From Arthrobacter sp. MYb214 (GTDB taxonomy: Bacteria > Actinomycetota > Actinomycetes > Actinomycetales > Micrococcaceae), in the NCBI RefSeq assembly GCF_002979865.1, contig NZ_PCPZ01000001.1, forward strand, positions 310,001-374,000: DNA of 64,000 bases. The letters are read 5' to 3'. The notes beneath the pieces were generated by a model that was given only the letters and a program-made list of their open reading frames with translations, did no database searches and was not told the DNA's origin. Shown piece by piece: positions 1-8,147 of the stretch (position 1 is the first letter of the stretch; each line of letters begins with the position of its first letter). The translations under genes were made by a program, and so were the position numbers.

Positions 1-2138
1 ACCCAGTCGCAGTGGGCTACCACCGCCAGATGATGCTCGATGACCACGACGGTATTGCCTTCATCGACCATCTCGTCGAGCAGGCGCAGCAGGTTCTGCA
101 CGTCAGCCATGTGCAATCCTGTGGTTGGCTCGTCCAGGATGTAGGTACCGGCGCCCTGGCCCAAATGGATAGCCAGCTTGATTCGCTGCCGTTCGCCGCC
201 AGAAAGCGTGTTCAGCCGCTGTCCCAGTTTCAGGTATCCCAGACCCACCTGGTTCAGGCGTTCGAGCGCGGCCTTCGCCTTGGGTACTTTGAGCTGCTCA
301 AGCGCTTCTTCCATGCTCAAGTCCAGGACTTCGGCAATGTTCAACCCATCCAGGGTGTATTCCAGCACATCAGCGGTGAATCGCTTGCCGCCGCACTGCT
401 CGCAAGGCAAGGCCACTCCGGCCATGGATGCCAAGTCCGTATAGGTGTATCCGACACCGCTGCACCCCGGGCATGCTCCGGCCGAATTGGCGCTGAACAG
501 GGCAGGCTTCACGCCGTTGGCTTTAGCAAACGCCGCACGGATCGGATCCATGATCCCGGTATAGGTGGCCGGGTTCGAACGCCGGGAGCCTCGGATGGCG
601 GTTTGGTCCACCACCGCCACGTCATCACGTTTGGCGATTGTCGAATGGATCAGCGTGGATTTGCCGGAACCGGCGACACCGGTGATTGCGCACATCACGC
701 CGGTAGGGATATCCACGGAAACATTCTTCAGGTTGTGCAGGGAGGCACTGCGCACTTGCATGGACCCCTGTGCCTCGCGCGGGTTCGCATTGAGCGCAGC
801 ACGCGTGGTGAAGTGCTTTCCGGTCAGCGTATCGCTGGACAGCAGGCCGTCCACTGGACCGCTGTAGCAAATGGTGCCGCCATGGGTACCAGCGCCCGGG
901 CCCAAGTCGATCACGTGGTCTGCGATGCCGATGACCTCGGGTTTGTGCTCCACCACCAGCACGGTATTGCCCTTGTCCCGAAGGCCAGCCAGCAGCCCGT
1001 TCATCCGCTGGATGTCATGGGGATGCAATCCAACGGTGGGCTCGTCGAAGACATACGTGACATCACTGAGTGCTGATCCAAGATGCCGGATCATCTTCAC
1101 GCGCTGGGCTTCGCCGCCCGAAAGGGTCCCCGCCGGACGGTCGAGGGACAGGTATCCCAACCCCAAATCCACCATGGATTCGAGCACTGCCTTCAAATTG
1201 GTGGTCAATGGCGCTGCATCCGGGATCTGGATCTTCTCGAGGATTTCGAGCAGTTCGGAAACCTGCAGTGCAGTCATGTCCGCGATTCCCAAGGAATTGA
1301 TCTTCGAATCACGAGCGGCCTGGCCGAGCCGTGATCCGGCGCAGGCAGAGCACGGTGCGGTCGTGGAGATGCGTTCGATCCAGGCACGAATATGGGCTTG
1401 CTTGATCTCCCTGCCCGAATGGATGTAGTTGGACTTGATGCGCGTGACCAAACCGGAGTAGCTCATGTTGGCCCCATTGAGCTTGACCTTGCCTGCTTCT
1501 TCGTAGAGCAAGCGGTCAAGCATGGCACTGGGCATGACCCTGAGCTTCATGTCCAGATCTGCTTGCGTGCCGGCAGTCAGCGTCTGCCACAGCCATGAAT
1601 CCGGGGCAAAGTTCGGCGCCTTGATGGCCCCCTCGTTCAGCGACTTGTCCCAATCCAGCAGCTCATCAAGGTCGATGCTCGCCTCGGTGCCGAAACCCTC
1701 GCAGACAGGGCACGCGCCCTGGCCGAGATTAAACGAGTACGCGCCAGCGCCGCCGGCGCTCGGAGTGGAATAACGCGAATACAGAACGCGCAAGAGCGAG
1801 TAGGCGTCGGTCGCCGTGCCCACGGTAGAACGCGAATTCGCGCCCATGCGTTCCTGGTCGACCACGATGGCCGTGGAGAGGTTTTCCAGCACTTCTACAT
1901 CAGGCCGGGGCATCGAGGGCATGAAGCTCTGGATGAAGGTCGTATACGTTTCATTGATCAGGCGCTGGGACTCTGCAGCAATCGTGCCGAACACCAGGGA
2001 GGACTTGCCGGAACCGGAAACACCGGTAAACGCGGTAATGCGCCGTTTTGGAATATCGACGTCAACACCTCGCAAGTTGTTTTCCCGGGCTTGGCGTACT
2101 CGAATGGTGTCATGGCTATCGGCAGGGTGCTGGCTCAT
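1..2138 (-). CDS. UvrA-like ABC ATPase, 3' end beyond window
   Basis: This is a UvrA-family DNA-binding ATPase; 712 codons are visible and the stop lies beyond position 1. Two ABC modules are present. The first Walker A (GVSGSGKSS) is at residues 39-47 and the second (GVAGSGKST) near residue 490. Signature motifs LSGGEAQRVK and LSGGERQRIK and Walker B stretches FDEPTVGLH and LDEPTTGLH are readable. A C-x2-C-x18-C-x2-C zinc finger in the second half matches the UvrA DNA-binding finger. The N-terminus goes straight from Walker A to a short insertion, so the UvrB-binding domain of full UvrA (about 940 residues) seems absent. This is the class II or drug-resistance UvrA type, expected near 750-800 residues. 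Start ATG at 2138 gives MSQHPADSHD; no strong Shine-Dalgarno is seen. Role inferred: repair of or tolerance to DNA-binding compounds, not core excision repair. Confidence 0.9.
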   Translation of the reverse strand, partial: MSQHPADSHDTIRVRQARENNLRGVDVDIPKRRITAFTGVSGSGKSSLVFGTIAAESQRLINETYTTFIQSFMPSMPRPDVEVLENLSTAIVVDQERMGANSRSTVGTATDAYSLLRVLYSRYSTPSAGGAGAYSFNLGQGACPVCEGFGTEASIDLDELLDWDKSLNEGAIKAPNFAPDSWLWQTLTAGTQADLDMKLRVMPSAMLDRLLYEEAGKVKLNGANMSYSGLVTRIKSNYIHSGREIKQAHIRAWIERISTTAPCSACAGSRLGQAARDSKINSLGIADMTALQVSELLEILEKIQIPDAAPLTTNLKAVLESMVDLGLGYLSLDRPAGTLSGGEAQRVKMIRHLGSALSDVTYVFDEPTVGLHPHDIQRMNGLLAGLRDKGNTVLVVEHKPEVIGIADHVIDLGPGAGTHGGTICYSGPVDGLLSSDTLTGKHFTTRAALNANPREAQGSMQVRSASLHNLKNVSVDIPTGVMCAITGVAGSGKSTLIHSTIAKRDDVAVVDQTAIRGSRRSNPATYTGIMDPIRAAFAKANGVKPALFSANSAGACPGCSGVGYTYTDLASMAGVALPCEQCGGKRFTADVLEYTLDGLNIAEVLDLSMEEALEQLKVPKAKAALERLNQVGLGYLKLGQRLNTLSGGERQRIKLAIHLGQGAGTYILDEPTTGLHMADVQNLLRLLDEMVDEGNTVVVIEHHLAVVAHCDW

Positions 2139-2268
2139 GCCCCAAGCCTACTGAGAAATGCTCCAACCGACACCTGCTGGAGGGCGGCGGACTTGCAAAC
2201 GCTGCCGATTCCGGTGGAGTATCGAACCCACAAGGAATCAGCGACCCCCTGCGAGAGCGGAGAAATCC

Positions 2269-2781
2269 ATGCCGGACGCACCTAGGAAACTACTCAAGCT
2301 CAGTTCGGTGGCGGCGCTGGCCGGGTGCCTTGCGCTCGCCGGTTGCGGCAGCACTGCAGGTGGCACCGCAAGCCAGGAGCCGTCAAGTCCTGAAGCCAGC
2401 CCAACGCAGTCCGCATCGCCAACGGCATCCTCTCCCGGGGATGCCGGGGAGTCGGAGCAATCTGGAACTGTCGGAGGCCAAGAGCTGGGCAAGCTCCCAT
2501 CGAGCGCTACCGAGTATGCAGATGCCCTGGTCGTCGCTTGGGGCAATGGAAATGAAGCGCAGATGCAACAGCTGGCCACCGATCAGGTGGTCGCCTTGCT
2601 CACCGGGCATTCGGCGGCGGGCGGACCGAACTGGTCGCAAACGGGCAGCGATGCCGGAGCCGGTTCGGTCTTCGTGAGTTATGAAAATGCCGATGACGGA
2701 TCCGTGCTCAACCTGCGCGTGCAAAGCCAGGTGGTGGGCCAGGGCCAAGAACAAGGCGTGGTCGAAGCGAACTTCGAATAA
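2269..2781 (+). CDS. Putative secreted lipoprotein, Ser/Pro-rich linker
   Basis: The product is a 170-residue predicted lipoprotein of unknown function. Basic residues RK at 6-7 precede a short hydrophobic segment and a lipobox LAGC with Cys26 followed by GS; a second LAGC at Cys20 is less well placed. Residues 27-70 are a low-complexity Ser/Pro/Thr/Glu tether. The remaining 100 residues look like a small globular domain (from SATEYADALVVAWGNGN) of the kind found in short actinobacterial surface lipoproteins. ATG 2269 was chosen because it follows a purine-rich stretch (agcggaga) and places the signal peptide at the very N-terminus. The gene diverges from the UvrA-like gene. Function not recognised. 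Confidence 0.75.
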   Translation: MPDAPRKLLKLSSVAALAGCLALAGCGSTAGGTASQEPSSPEASPTQSASPTASSPGDAGESEQSGTVGGQELGKLPSSATEYADALVVAWGNGNEAQMQQLATDQVVALLTGHSAAGGPNWSQTGSDAGAGSVFVSYENADDGSVLNLRVQSQVVGQGQEQGVVEANFE

Positions 2782-3078
2782 TCAATGAATCCAAGGTGGG
2801 GCGGGACTGCTTAATGGGGCAGATCCGCCCTGCTGCCGTTTAATCGACGAATATTCAGCTCCCGAACCCCCTCCGCACCAGGGATCGAACCTGATTGAGC
2901 GTGTTGCGATTTACGGTAGAGAATATTCGGCAGAAAGGCGTATTCTCGTAACACTCAATCCATTCACAGGATTTCGGTGTAACAAAAATTACGTCTATCA
3001 TGATTGAGGCGTGCGCCACGACACACTTGTGGCCCGTCCAACAGTGCGCTCCGAGCCCGAACCGTTTAAAGGACATTC
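2782..3078. other. Intergenic region upstream of the symporter gene
   Basis: About 300 bases without a convincing gene. The region is AT-richer than its flanks. A possible -10 box TATCAT lies at 2996-3001 and an imperfect GC-rich inverted repeat near 2796-2835 could terminate the lipoprotein transcript. The 73-codon reading frame on the minus strand here has no plausible ribosome site or protein-like composition. Confidence 0.4.
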
Positions 3079-4359
3079 ATGAAGCTGCTGAAATCTATCC
3101 CACTGCTTGGCTGGGTGGTCGTCGCCATTCTGCTGGGTATTCTGCTTGGCCCGGTCATGCCGGTCTGGTTGGGAAGCGTATTCCTGACCTACAACTCGAT
3201 CTTCTCCGGATTCCTTGGCTTCGTCGTGCCTTTGATCATCTTCGGTTTGGTGGCACCCGCTATCGCTGAGCTCGGCAAAGGCGCCGGCAAGTGGTTGGGC
3301 ATCACCGCAGCCATCGCCTACGCCTCCACCCTGTGCGCGGGCCTGCTCGCATACTTCGTGAGCCGTTGGCTATTCACCAAGTCGCTTTCCGGCGGTGGCG
3401 TCGAGGAAGTTGGCGGAGGCGAAGGATCCGGCTTTGAGCCGTACTTCTCCCTGGTCGGCAGCGCAGGCGAATCGGCAACAGAGATCGTGCTGGAACCGCT
3501 GATGGGCGTCATGACCGCGCTGGTCCTGGCATTCATGCTGGGCTTGGGCCTGACCGCCTTCCGTTCCACCGTCCTCTTCCGCGGGGCAGTGGAGTTCCGC
3601 AACATCATCGAGATGGTTATCCGCCGTGTGGTTGTTCCCGCATTGCCGCTGTTCATCTTCGGCATCTTCCTGGATCTGTCCGCTGCCGGTGACGCCGTCA
3701 CCGTAGTGCAGAAGTTCCTCTTCGTTGCCGTGGTCTCCTTCGTGCTCACCCTGGTTGTCCTGCTGGTGCAGTACTCCATCGCTGGCGCGATGAACAAGCG
3801 CAACCCGCTGGCCGCCCTGTGGGGCATGCGCAATGCCTACTTCACCGCATTGGGTACCTCCTCCTCGGCCGCAACCATTCCAGTGACCTTGGAATCTGCG
3901 AAGAAGAACGGTGTTTCCGATGCGGTCGCCGGTTTCGTCATCCCGCTGTGCGCCACCATCCACCTGTCGGGCTCGATGGTCAAGATCACCTGCTTCTCCA
4001 TCGCCGTGCTCCTGCTGACCGGTGGCGACGTTTCCTTCGGCGCCTACTTCCCGTTCATCCTGATGCTCGGCGTCATGATGGTTGCAGCTCCCGGCGTGCC
4101 TGGTGGCGCTATTGCGGCCGCTGCTGGCCTGCTCGCCCAGATGCTGGGCTTCGGCGAGGTCGAAGTCGGCCTGATGTTCGCAGCCTACATTGCCCTGGAT
4201 AGCTTCGGCACCGCAACCAACGTGACCGGTGACGGCGCGCTGGCCATGATCATGCACAAGCTGACCCGTGGCAAGCTCGGCGCCCAGCCCCAGGATCCTG
4301 AGGACGAGGTCGTAGAGCTGGCCGATGGCACCGAAGCTGCGGACCACAAGCTGGCCTAA
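3079..4359 (+). CDS. Dicarboxylate/amino acid:cation symporter (DAACS family)
   Basis: A 426-residue membrane protein of the DAACS (GltP/SstT-like) family, importing glutamate, aspartate, serine or a C4-dicarboxylate with Na+ or H+. The first re-entrant hairpin is shown by the serine-rich TSSSAATIPVT motif. The transmembrane 8 substrate signature D-x-x-x-T-x-x-N-V-T-G-D is present near residues 372-385 (SFGTATNVTGDGA). Around eight hydrophobic segments match family topology. The C-terminus is an acidic cytosolic tail. The ATG at 3079 sits 6 bases after AAAGGA. Substrate cannot be fixed from sequence. The gene is single and is followed by a perfect hairpin terminator. Confidence 0.9.
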   Translation: MKLLKSIPLLGWVVVAILLGILLGPVMPVWLGSVFLTYNSIFSGFLGFVVPLIIFGLVAPAIAELGKGAGKWLGITAAIAYASTLCAGLLAYFVSRWLFTKSLSGGGVEEVGGGEGSGFEPYFSLVGSAGESATEIVLEPLMGVMTALVLAFMLGLGLTAFRSTVLFRGAVEFRNIIEMVIRRVVVPALPLFIFGIFLDLSAAGDAVTVVQKFLFVAVVSFVLTLVVLLVQYSIAGAMNKRNPLAALWGMRNAYFTALGTSSSAATIPVTLESAKKNGVSDAVAGFVIPLCATIHLSGSMVKITCFSIAVLLLTGGDVSFGAYFPFILMLGVMMVAAPGVPGGAIAAAAGLLAQMLGFGEVEVGLMFAAYIALDSFGTATNVTGDGALAMIMHKLTRGKLGAQPQDPEDEVVELADGTEAADHKLA

Positions 4360-4382
4360 ACGGCTTCCATCACTCGCATAGG

Positions 4383-4434
4383 CATCGATGCCCGGTACCA
4401 GACTCGCAGTGGTACCGGGCATCGATGTTTTGCT
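4383..4434 (+). terminator. Rho-independent terminator of the symporter gene
   Basis: Perfect 18-bp stem (arms 4383-4400 and 4410-4427) around a 9-base loop, followed by TTTTGCTTT. Confidence 0.9.
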
Positions 4435-4461
4435 TTGCCCGCAAGGATCGGGGCGAAAGCG

Positions 4462-4515
4462 AAAACCCGCCCAGCAGGCGGACCGTGGCCGGTCCGTGTG
4501 CTGGGCGGGTTTGCT
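4462..4515. terminator. Bidirectional terminator between symporter gene and cysE
   Basis: Arms 4463-4476 and 4499-4512 (AAACCCGCCCAGCA and its complement) are perfectly paired. An A-run on the left and T-run on the right make it usable in both directions. It mainly serves cysE on the minus strand. Confidence 0.8.
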
Positions 4516-4541
4516 TTGCCGCAGTGGCAGCAGCGGTAGTA

Positions 4542-5126
4542 CTAGATCCACATGGCCGGGTCGATGTACTCGGCCGGGTCTACAGCAGGCTTGCGTTCTT
4601 CAGGCCTGCGCGGACGGTTCTGTGCGGGGATTCCGGTGACAATCGAGCCTTCCGGAGCATCCTTGACGACCACGGCGTTCGCACCGATGGCGGAATCGGC
4701 GCCGATGACGATCGGGCCGAGCACCTTGGCTCCGGCACCGATGACCACGCGGTCACCGATGGTCGGGTGGCGCTTGACCTTGGCCAGTGAACGGCCGCCG
4801 AGGGTCACCCCGTGGTACAGCATGACGTCATCGCCGATTTCGGCAGTCTCGCCAATGACGATGCCCATGCCGTGGTCGATGAAGAAGCGGCGCCCAATGG
4901 TGGCGCCGGGATGGATCTCGATCCCGGTCAGGGCGCGGTTCGCCTGGGATAGCAAACGCGCTGGCCACTTCAACGAGGGGTTCTGCCACATCTTGTGGGC
5001 CAACCGGTGCAGCCAGATCGCGTGCAGTCCGGAATACACGAAGAAGTTTTCCGGATCGCTTCGCGCTGCCGGATCGTGCTGGCGTGCGTTGGCCAAATCC
5101 TCACGCAGGCGGGAGAAAAAACTCAT
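4542..5126 (-). CDS. cysE: Serine O-acetyltransferase
   Basis: CysE transfers acetyl from acetyl-CoA to L-serine, giving O-acetylserine for cysteine synthesis. The 194-residue protein is the short bacterial form (EpsC-like). An N-terminal helical part is followed from about residue 70 by left-handed parallel beta-helix hexapeptide repeats. The catalytic-region sequences [16 protein letters not shown] and YHGVTLGG are readable and the tail [12 protein letters not shown] ends in the Ile that docks into CysK in the cysteine synthase complex. It lies downstream of cysK on the same strand, 142 bp apart, the usual cysK-cysE order in Gram-positives. ATG 5126 is preceded by AAGGTAG. Confidence 0.95.
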   Translation of the reverse strand: MSFFSRLREDLANARQHDPAARSDPENFFVYSGLHAIWLHRLAHKMWQNPSLKWPARLLSQANRALTGIEIHPGATIGRRFFIDHGMGIVIGETAEIGDDVMLYHGVTLGGRSLAKVKRHPTIGDRVVIGAGAKVLGPIVIGADSAIGANAVVVKDAPEGSIVTGIPAQNRPRRPEERKPAVDPAEYIDPAMWI

Positions 5127-5183
5127 GAATACTACCTTAGGGGTTGCGGTTCGCTCGGGGACAATCCGCAGATGTCACACAGC

Positions 5184-5247
5184 AAATCGGCGCGAGCTGC
5201 ACCGATACAGGTCTCTCTATAGACCCAACAGTGGCTCGCGCCGATTT
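5184..5247 (-). terminator. Inverted repeat between cysK and cysE
   Basis: Thirteen-base perfect arms at 5184-5196 and 5235-5247 with a 38-base spacer lie in the cysK-cysE gap. There is no strong T-run, so this may be an attenuator or partial terminator that lowers cysE expression relative to cysK. Confidence 0.45.
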
Positions 5248-5268
5248 ATTCTGCTTCTGCAAATTTAC

Positions 5269-6204
5269 TTAGCCGCGGATGTCGTCGAAGAGCAGGGTGG
5301 AGATGTAGCGTTCACCGAAGTCAGGGATGATCGCAACGATCTGCTTGCCGGCGTTTTCTTCACGCGCGGCGATCTGTACCGCACCCCAAACGGCTGCGCC
5401 AGCGGAGATGCCGCCGAGGATACCTTCCTTGACGCCCAGCGCGCGAGCGGTCGATACCGAATCCTCGATGCTGGCATCCAGGACTTCGTCGTACAGCTCG
5501 GTGTCGAGCACCTCTGGTATGAAGTTCGCTCCCAGTCCCTGGATCTTGTGCGGGCCGGGCTTTCCGCCGTTGAGGATCGGGGAATCCTTGGGCTCAACGG
5601 CCACGATCTTCAGGTTTGGGTTCTTTTCCTTCAGGTAGCGGCCTGCACCGGTGATAGTGCCACCGGTACCGATGCCGGCAACCAGGACATCGATCTTGCC
5701 TTCGGTATCGGACCAAATCTCCGGACCGGTGGTCTCTGCGTGGACCTGCGGGTTCGCGGTGTTAGCGAACTGCTGCGCCCAGATAGCGTTCTCGGAAGTC
5801 GCAACAATCTCCTTGGCCTTTTCCACAGCCCCGCGCATGCCGTCGGCGCCCGGGGTCAGCACGATCTCGGCGCCGAAAGCGCGCAGCATCACACGGCGCT
5901 CGGTGGACATGGTTTCAGGCATGGTCAAGATGACCTTGTAGCCGCGGGCTGCACCGACCATCGCCAGTGCAATGCCGGTGTTGCCCGAAGTGCCCTCAAC
6001 GATGGTGCCGCCTGGCTTCAATGCACCAGAGGCCTCGGCTGCATCAACGATGGCCACGCCGATGCGGTCCTTGACGGAGTTCGCCGGGTTGTAGAATTCC
6101 AGCTTCACAGCGATGTTCCCTGGCAGGCCCTCGCCGACGCGGTTCAGCTTCACCAGCGGGGTGTTGCCGACGACTTCGGTGACGTTGTTGTAGATCTTGC
6201 CCAT
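5269..6204 (-). CDS. cysK: Cysteine synthase A (O-acetylserine sulfhydrylase)
   Basis: A 311-residue pyridoxal-phosphate enzyme that replaces the acetyl group of O-acetylserine with sulfide to form cysteine. The PLP lysine is Lys45 in NPANSVKDRIG. The substrate loop EGTSGNTG and the phosphate-binding glycine loop GIGTGGTITG are intact, as is the C-terminal SAGAAVWGA segment. Length and motifs match CysK rather than cystathionine beta-synthase, because there is no CBS tail. ATG 6204 follows an AAGGA-like ribosome site. It is the first gene of a cysK-cysE pair; no S-box or T-box riboswitch was recognised upstream. Confidence 0.95.
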   Translation of the reverse strand: MGKIYNNVTEVVGNTPLVKLNRVGEGLPGNIAVKLEFYNPANSVKDRIGVAIVDAAEASGALKPGGTIVEGTSGNTGIALAMVGAARGYKVILTMPETMSTERRVMLRAFGAEIVLTPGADGMRGAVEKAKEIVATSENAIWAQQFANTANPQVHAETTGPEIWSDTEGKIDVLVAGIGTGGTITGAGRYLKEKNPNLKIVAVEPKDSPILNGGKPGPHKIQGLGANFIPEVLDTELYDEVLDASIEDSVSTARALGVKEGILGGISAGAAVWGAVQIAAREENAGKQIVAIIPDFGERYISTLLFDDIRG

Positions 6205-6331
6205 CTTGTATGCAATCCTTACGTGACTCTATGCAGCCGCAGTTAGTTGCGGCGAAATAATTGCCGGAATCTGGCGTAACCGCCGGACACCTATGAGGTT
6301 CACAACTAACCCTAGTAGGCCAAAAGCGCGA

Positions 6332-6952
6332 CTAGGCTTCGTTTAGCCATTGAGCGTAATATTTCCTGACTTTCGCGATCTTTGGATCGATAATCACGCG
6401 GCAATAGCCGACTTCCTGGTTTTCGGAGTAATAATCCTGATGGATTTGCTCGGCAGGATAGAAATCTTTGGACTCTTCGAGCGTAGTGACGATCGGATTG
6501 GGGTATACGCGCGAGAACTTCTCGATGGCGTCCTGGAAGAGATCGCGCTGCTGGTCATCGAGCGGGAACATCGCCGAGCGGTACTGCGTGCCCACATCGT
6601 AGCCCTGGCGGTTCAGCGTCGTCGGGTCGTGCACGGTAAAGAACATGTCCAAGATGACTTCGGCCGGAACCACTTGCGGGTCAAAGATCACGGCGACACC
6701 TTCGGCATGGCCAGTGGTGCCGCTGCAGACTTCGCGGTAGGCCGGATCCTTGGTGTGGCCACCGATGTATCCGGAAATCACGGCGTGGACGCCACGGGTT
6801 CGCTGGTACACGGCATCCAAGCACCAGAAGCAACCGCCGGCTAGTACGAAGGTGCTCAACTTGGTGTCCTGGACTTCCAGGAACGGGCTGAATTGATGAG
6901 GGGACTGAAGGCTGGGAATACTCACACAGTTCACAACGTTGCGGCGTTGCAT
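6332..6952 (-). CDS. msrA: Peptide methionine (S)-S-oxide reductase
   Basis: MsrA repairs oxidised methionine in proteins. The catalytic signature GGCFWCLD places the nucleophile Cys at residue 41, and the Cys of FCVQ-type partners is replaced by the usual actinobacterial layout. GYIGGHTKDPAYREVCSGTTGHAEGV and the substrate-region HDPTTLNRQGYDVGTQYRS stretches are typical. I chose ATG 6952 (MQRRNVVNCV), which has GGGGATGGA upstream. GTG at 6934 or 6925 are alternatives, and the conserved domain only begins about 30 residues in. The gene diverges from the NIF3-family gene with about 40 bp between starts, so the two promoters overlap. Confidence 0.9.
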   Translation of the reverse strand: MQRRNVVNCVSIPSLQSPHQFSPFLEVQDTKLSTFVLAGGCFWCLDAVYQRTRGVHAVISGYIGGHTKDPAYREVCSGTTGHAEGVAVIFDPQVVPAEVILDMFFTVHDPTTLNRQGYDVGTQYRSAMFPLDDQQRDLFQDAIEKFSRVYPNPIVTTLEESKDFYPAEQIHQDYYSENQEVGYCRVIIDPKIAKVRKYYAQWLNEA

Positions 6953-6965
6953 TCTGTTCCATCCC

Positions 6966-6994
6966 CATACCCACCGCGTAGGGTGGTGGGTATG
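6966..6994. promoter_or_regulatory. Palindrome with -10 box over the NIF3-family start codon
   Basis: Ten-base perfect arms 6966-6975 and 6985-6994 flank TAGGGT at 6979-6984, a TANNNT -10 box. The ATG begins 7 bases after the box, so the NIF3 mRNA would be leaderless. The palindrome could also bind a regulator acting on both divergent genes. Confidence 0.5.
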
Positions 6995-7972
6995 CAGAGC
7001 AAGGCAGATAACTCGCAAGACCTGGGGAAGAGCAGCGATTCCCTGGATGCCTCGACGCTCAAGCCCGTTACCGGAGAAACGCCTGAGCAACCGGTGGAAG
7101 ACACCTCGGTTCCGCAGACCACCTTGGGTAACGTCCTTGAAGCAGCTGAGGAACTTTGGCCAAAATCATTGGCCGAAGATTGGGATGCCGTTGGCTTGGT
7201 GACCGGACGTACCAGCCAGCAGATTTCCAAGATCGTGATGGCTGTTGATCCAACGCTGGAGGTGATCGAGGATGCAATCGAGCGTGGGGCCGATCTGCTG
7301 ATCACTCACCACCCATTGCTCCTGCGCGGAGTCACCCAGGTTGCCGCCACCAATTTCAAGGGCGAAGCCATTCACCGCCTGATCGAATCCGGAACCGCAT
7401 TGCTTACGGCGCACACCAATGCCGACAGCGCCATCGGGGGAGTCAACGACGCCCTCGCCGATGCCTTCGGGCTGAAGGACTGCGTGCCGTTGATCGAGTC
7501 CAAGGATGGACTGCCAGAGGAAGGCTTGGGGCGGGTGGGCTTCTTGGAGAAGCCGATGAAGCTCGAGGATTTCGCTGAACGCGTTTACACCGTGCTCCCA
7601 GCGGTGGCTGGCGGTGTTCGTGTCGCCGGAGACCGTACAGGCATCATCCGGAAGGTCGCCCTTTGCGGCGGTGCCGGCGATTCCCTGTTTGACGCGGTGC
7701 GCTCGCACCAGGCCGATGTCTACGTGACTGCTGATCTGCGTCACCACCCGGCAAGCGAAGCACGCGAAGCTGCCAACGGCGGGTTCCCTTACCTGATTGA
7801 TGTCTCCCACTTCGCTTCGGAATGGGTCTGGCTGTCGGCTGGTGCCCGCGCCCTGGGCAATGTGCTCAACGATCTTGGCCACACCGTGGAGATCGAGGTT
7901 TCCCAAGTGAATTCCGATCCATGGGATTTCGTGTTATTAGGATCTGCACCTGAAAAACCTACTTTGACCTAG
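6992..7972 (+). CDS. Nif3-like dinuclear metal centre protein
   Basis: A 326-residue member of the NIF3/YbgI (DUF34) family, toroidal hexamers binding two metal ions, reported as possible GTP cyclohydrolase-like or metal-insertion proteins; the true role is unsettled. The first metal motif DLLITHHPLLLRG (two adjacent His), the TAHTNAD segment and the late DVSHFASEW motif supply the ligands. The first 45 residues (SKADNSQDLGK...) are a low-complexity extension not needed for the fold. ATG 6992 is preferred over an upstream in-frame ATG because it sits 7 bases from a -10 box (leaderless) and avoids overlap with msrA. Confidence 0.85.
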   Translation: MQSKADNSQDLGKSSDSLDASTLKPVTGETPEQPVEDTSVPQTTLGNVLEAAEELWPKSLAEDWDAVGLVTGRTSQQISKIVMAVDPTLEVIEDAIERGADLLITHHPLLLRGVTQVAATNFKGEAIHRLIESGTALLTAHTNADSAIGGVNDALADAFGLKDCVPLIESKDGLPEEGLGRVGFLEKPMKLEDFAERVYTVLPAVAGGVRVAGDRTGIIRKVALCGGAGDSLFDAVRSHQADVYVTADLRHHPASEAREAANGGFPYLIDVSHFASEWVWLSAGARALGNVLNDLGHTVEIEVSQVNSDPWDFVLLGSAPEKPTLT

Positions 7973-8041
7973 GATAACAACTCAAAATCCCGCGGTATAT
8001 TCGGGTGTGTCAGAGCTTGGAAACGGCCTGACTGTAAACGT

Positions 8042-8095
8042 AAAGACCTCACCAGAGTCCAAATAATATTGTGAATTTTGGTTCTGGTGAGGTCT
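8042..8095. terminator. Hairpin between NIF3-family gene and the AT-rich islet
   Basis: Fourteen-base perfect arms AAGACCTCACCAGA (8042-8055) and complement (8082-8095), with a 26-base AT-rich loop and ATTTCAT after the stem. It can end transcripts from both sides and marks the left edge of the AT-richer segment. Confidence 0.6.
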
Positions 8096-8147
8096 TATTT
8101 CATGTTTGCTTCATGGAGGGTCGCGGCCTCGCGAACATACCGCTCAT

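Noticed and set aside
2855-3076. A 73-codon minus frame before the symporter gene
   Set aside because: No ribosome site, poor composition, covers the presumed promoter.
6205-6331. S-box or T-box riboswitch before cysK
   Set aside because: No conserved riboswitch core or tRNA-binding T-box sequence could be found.
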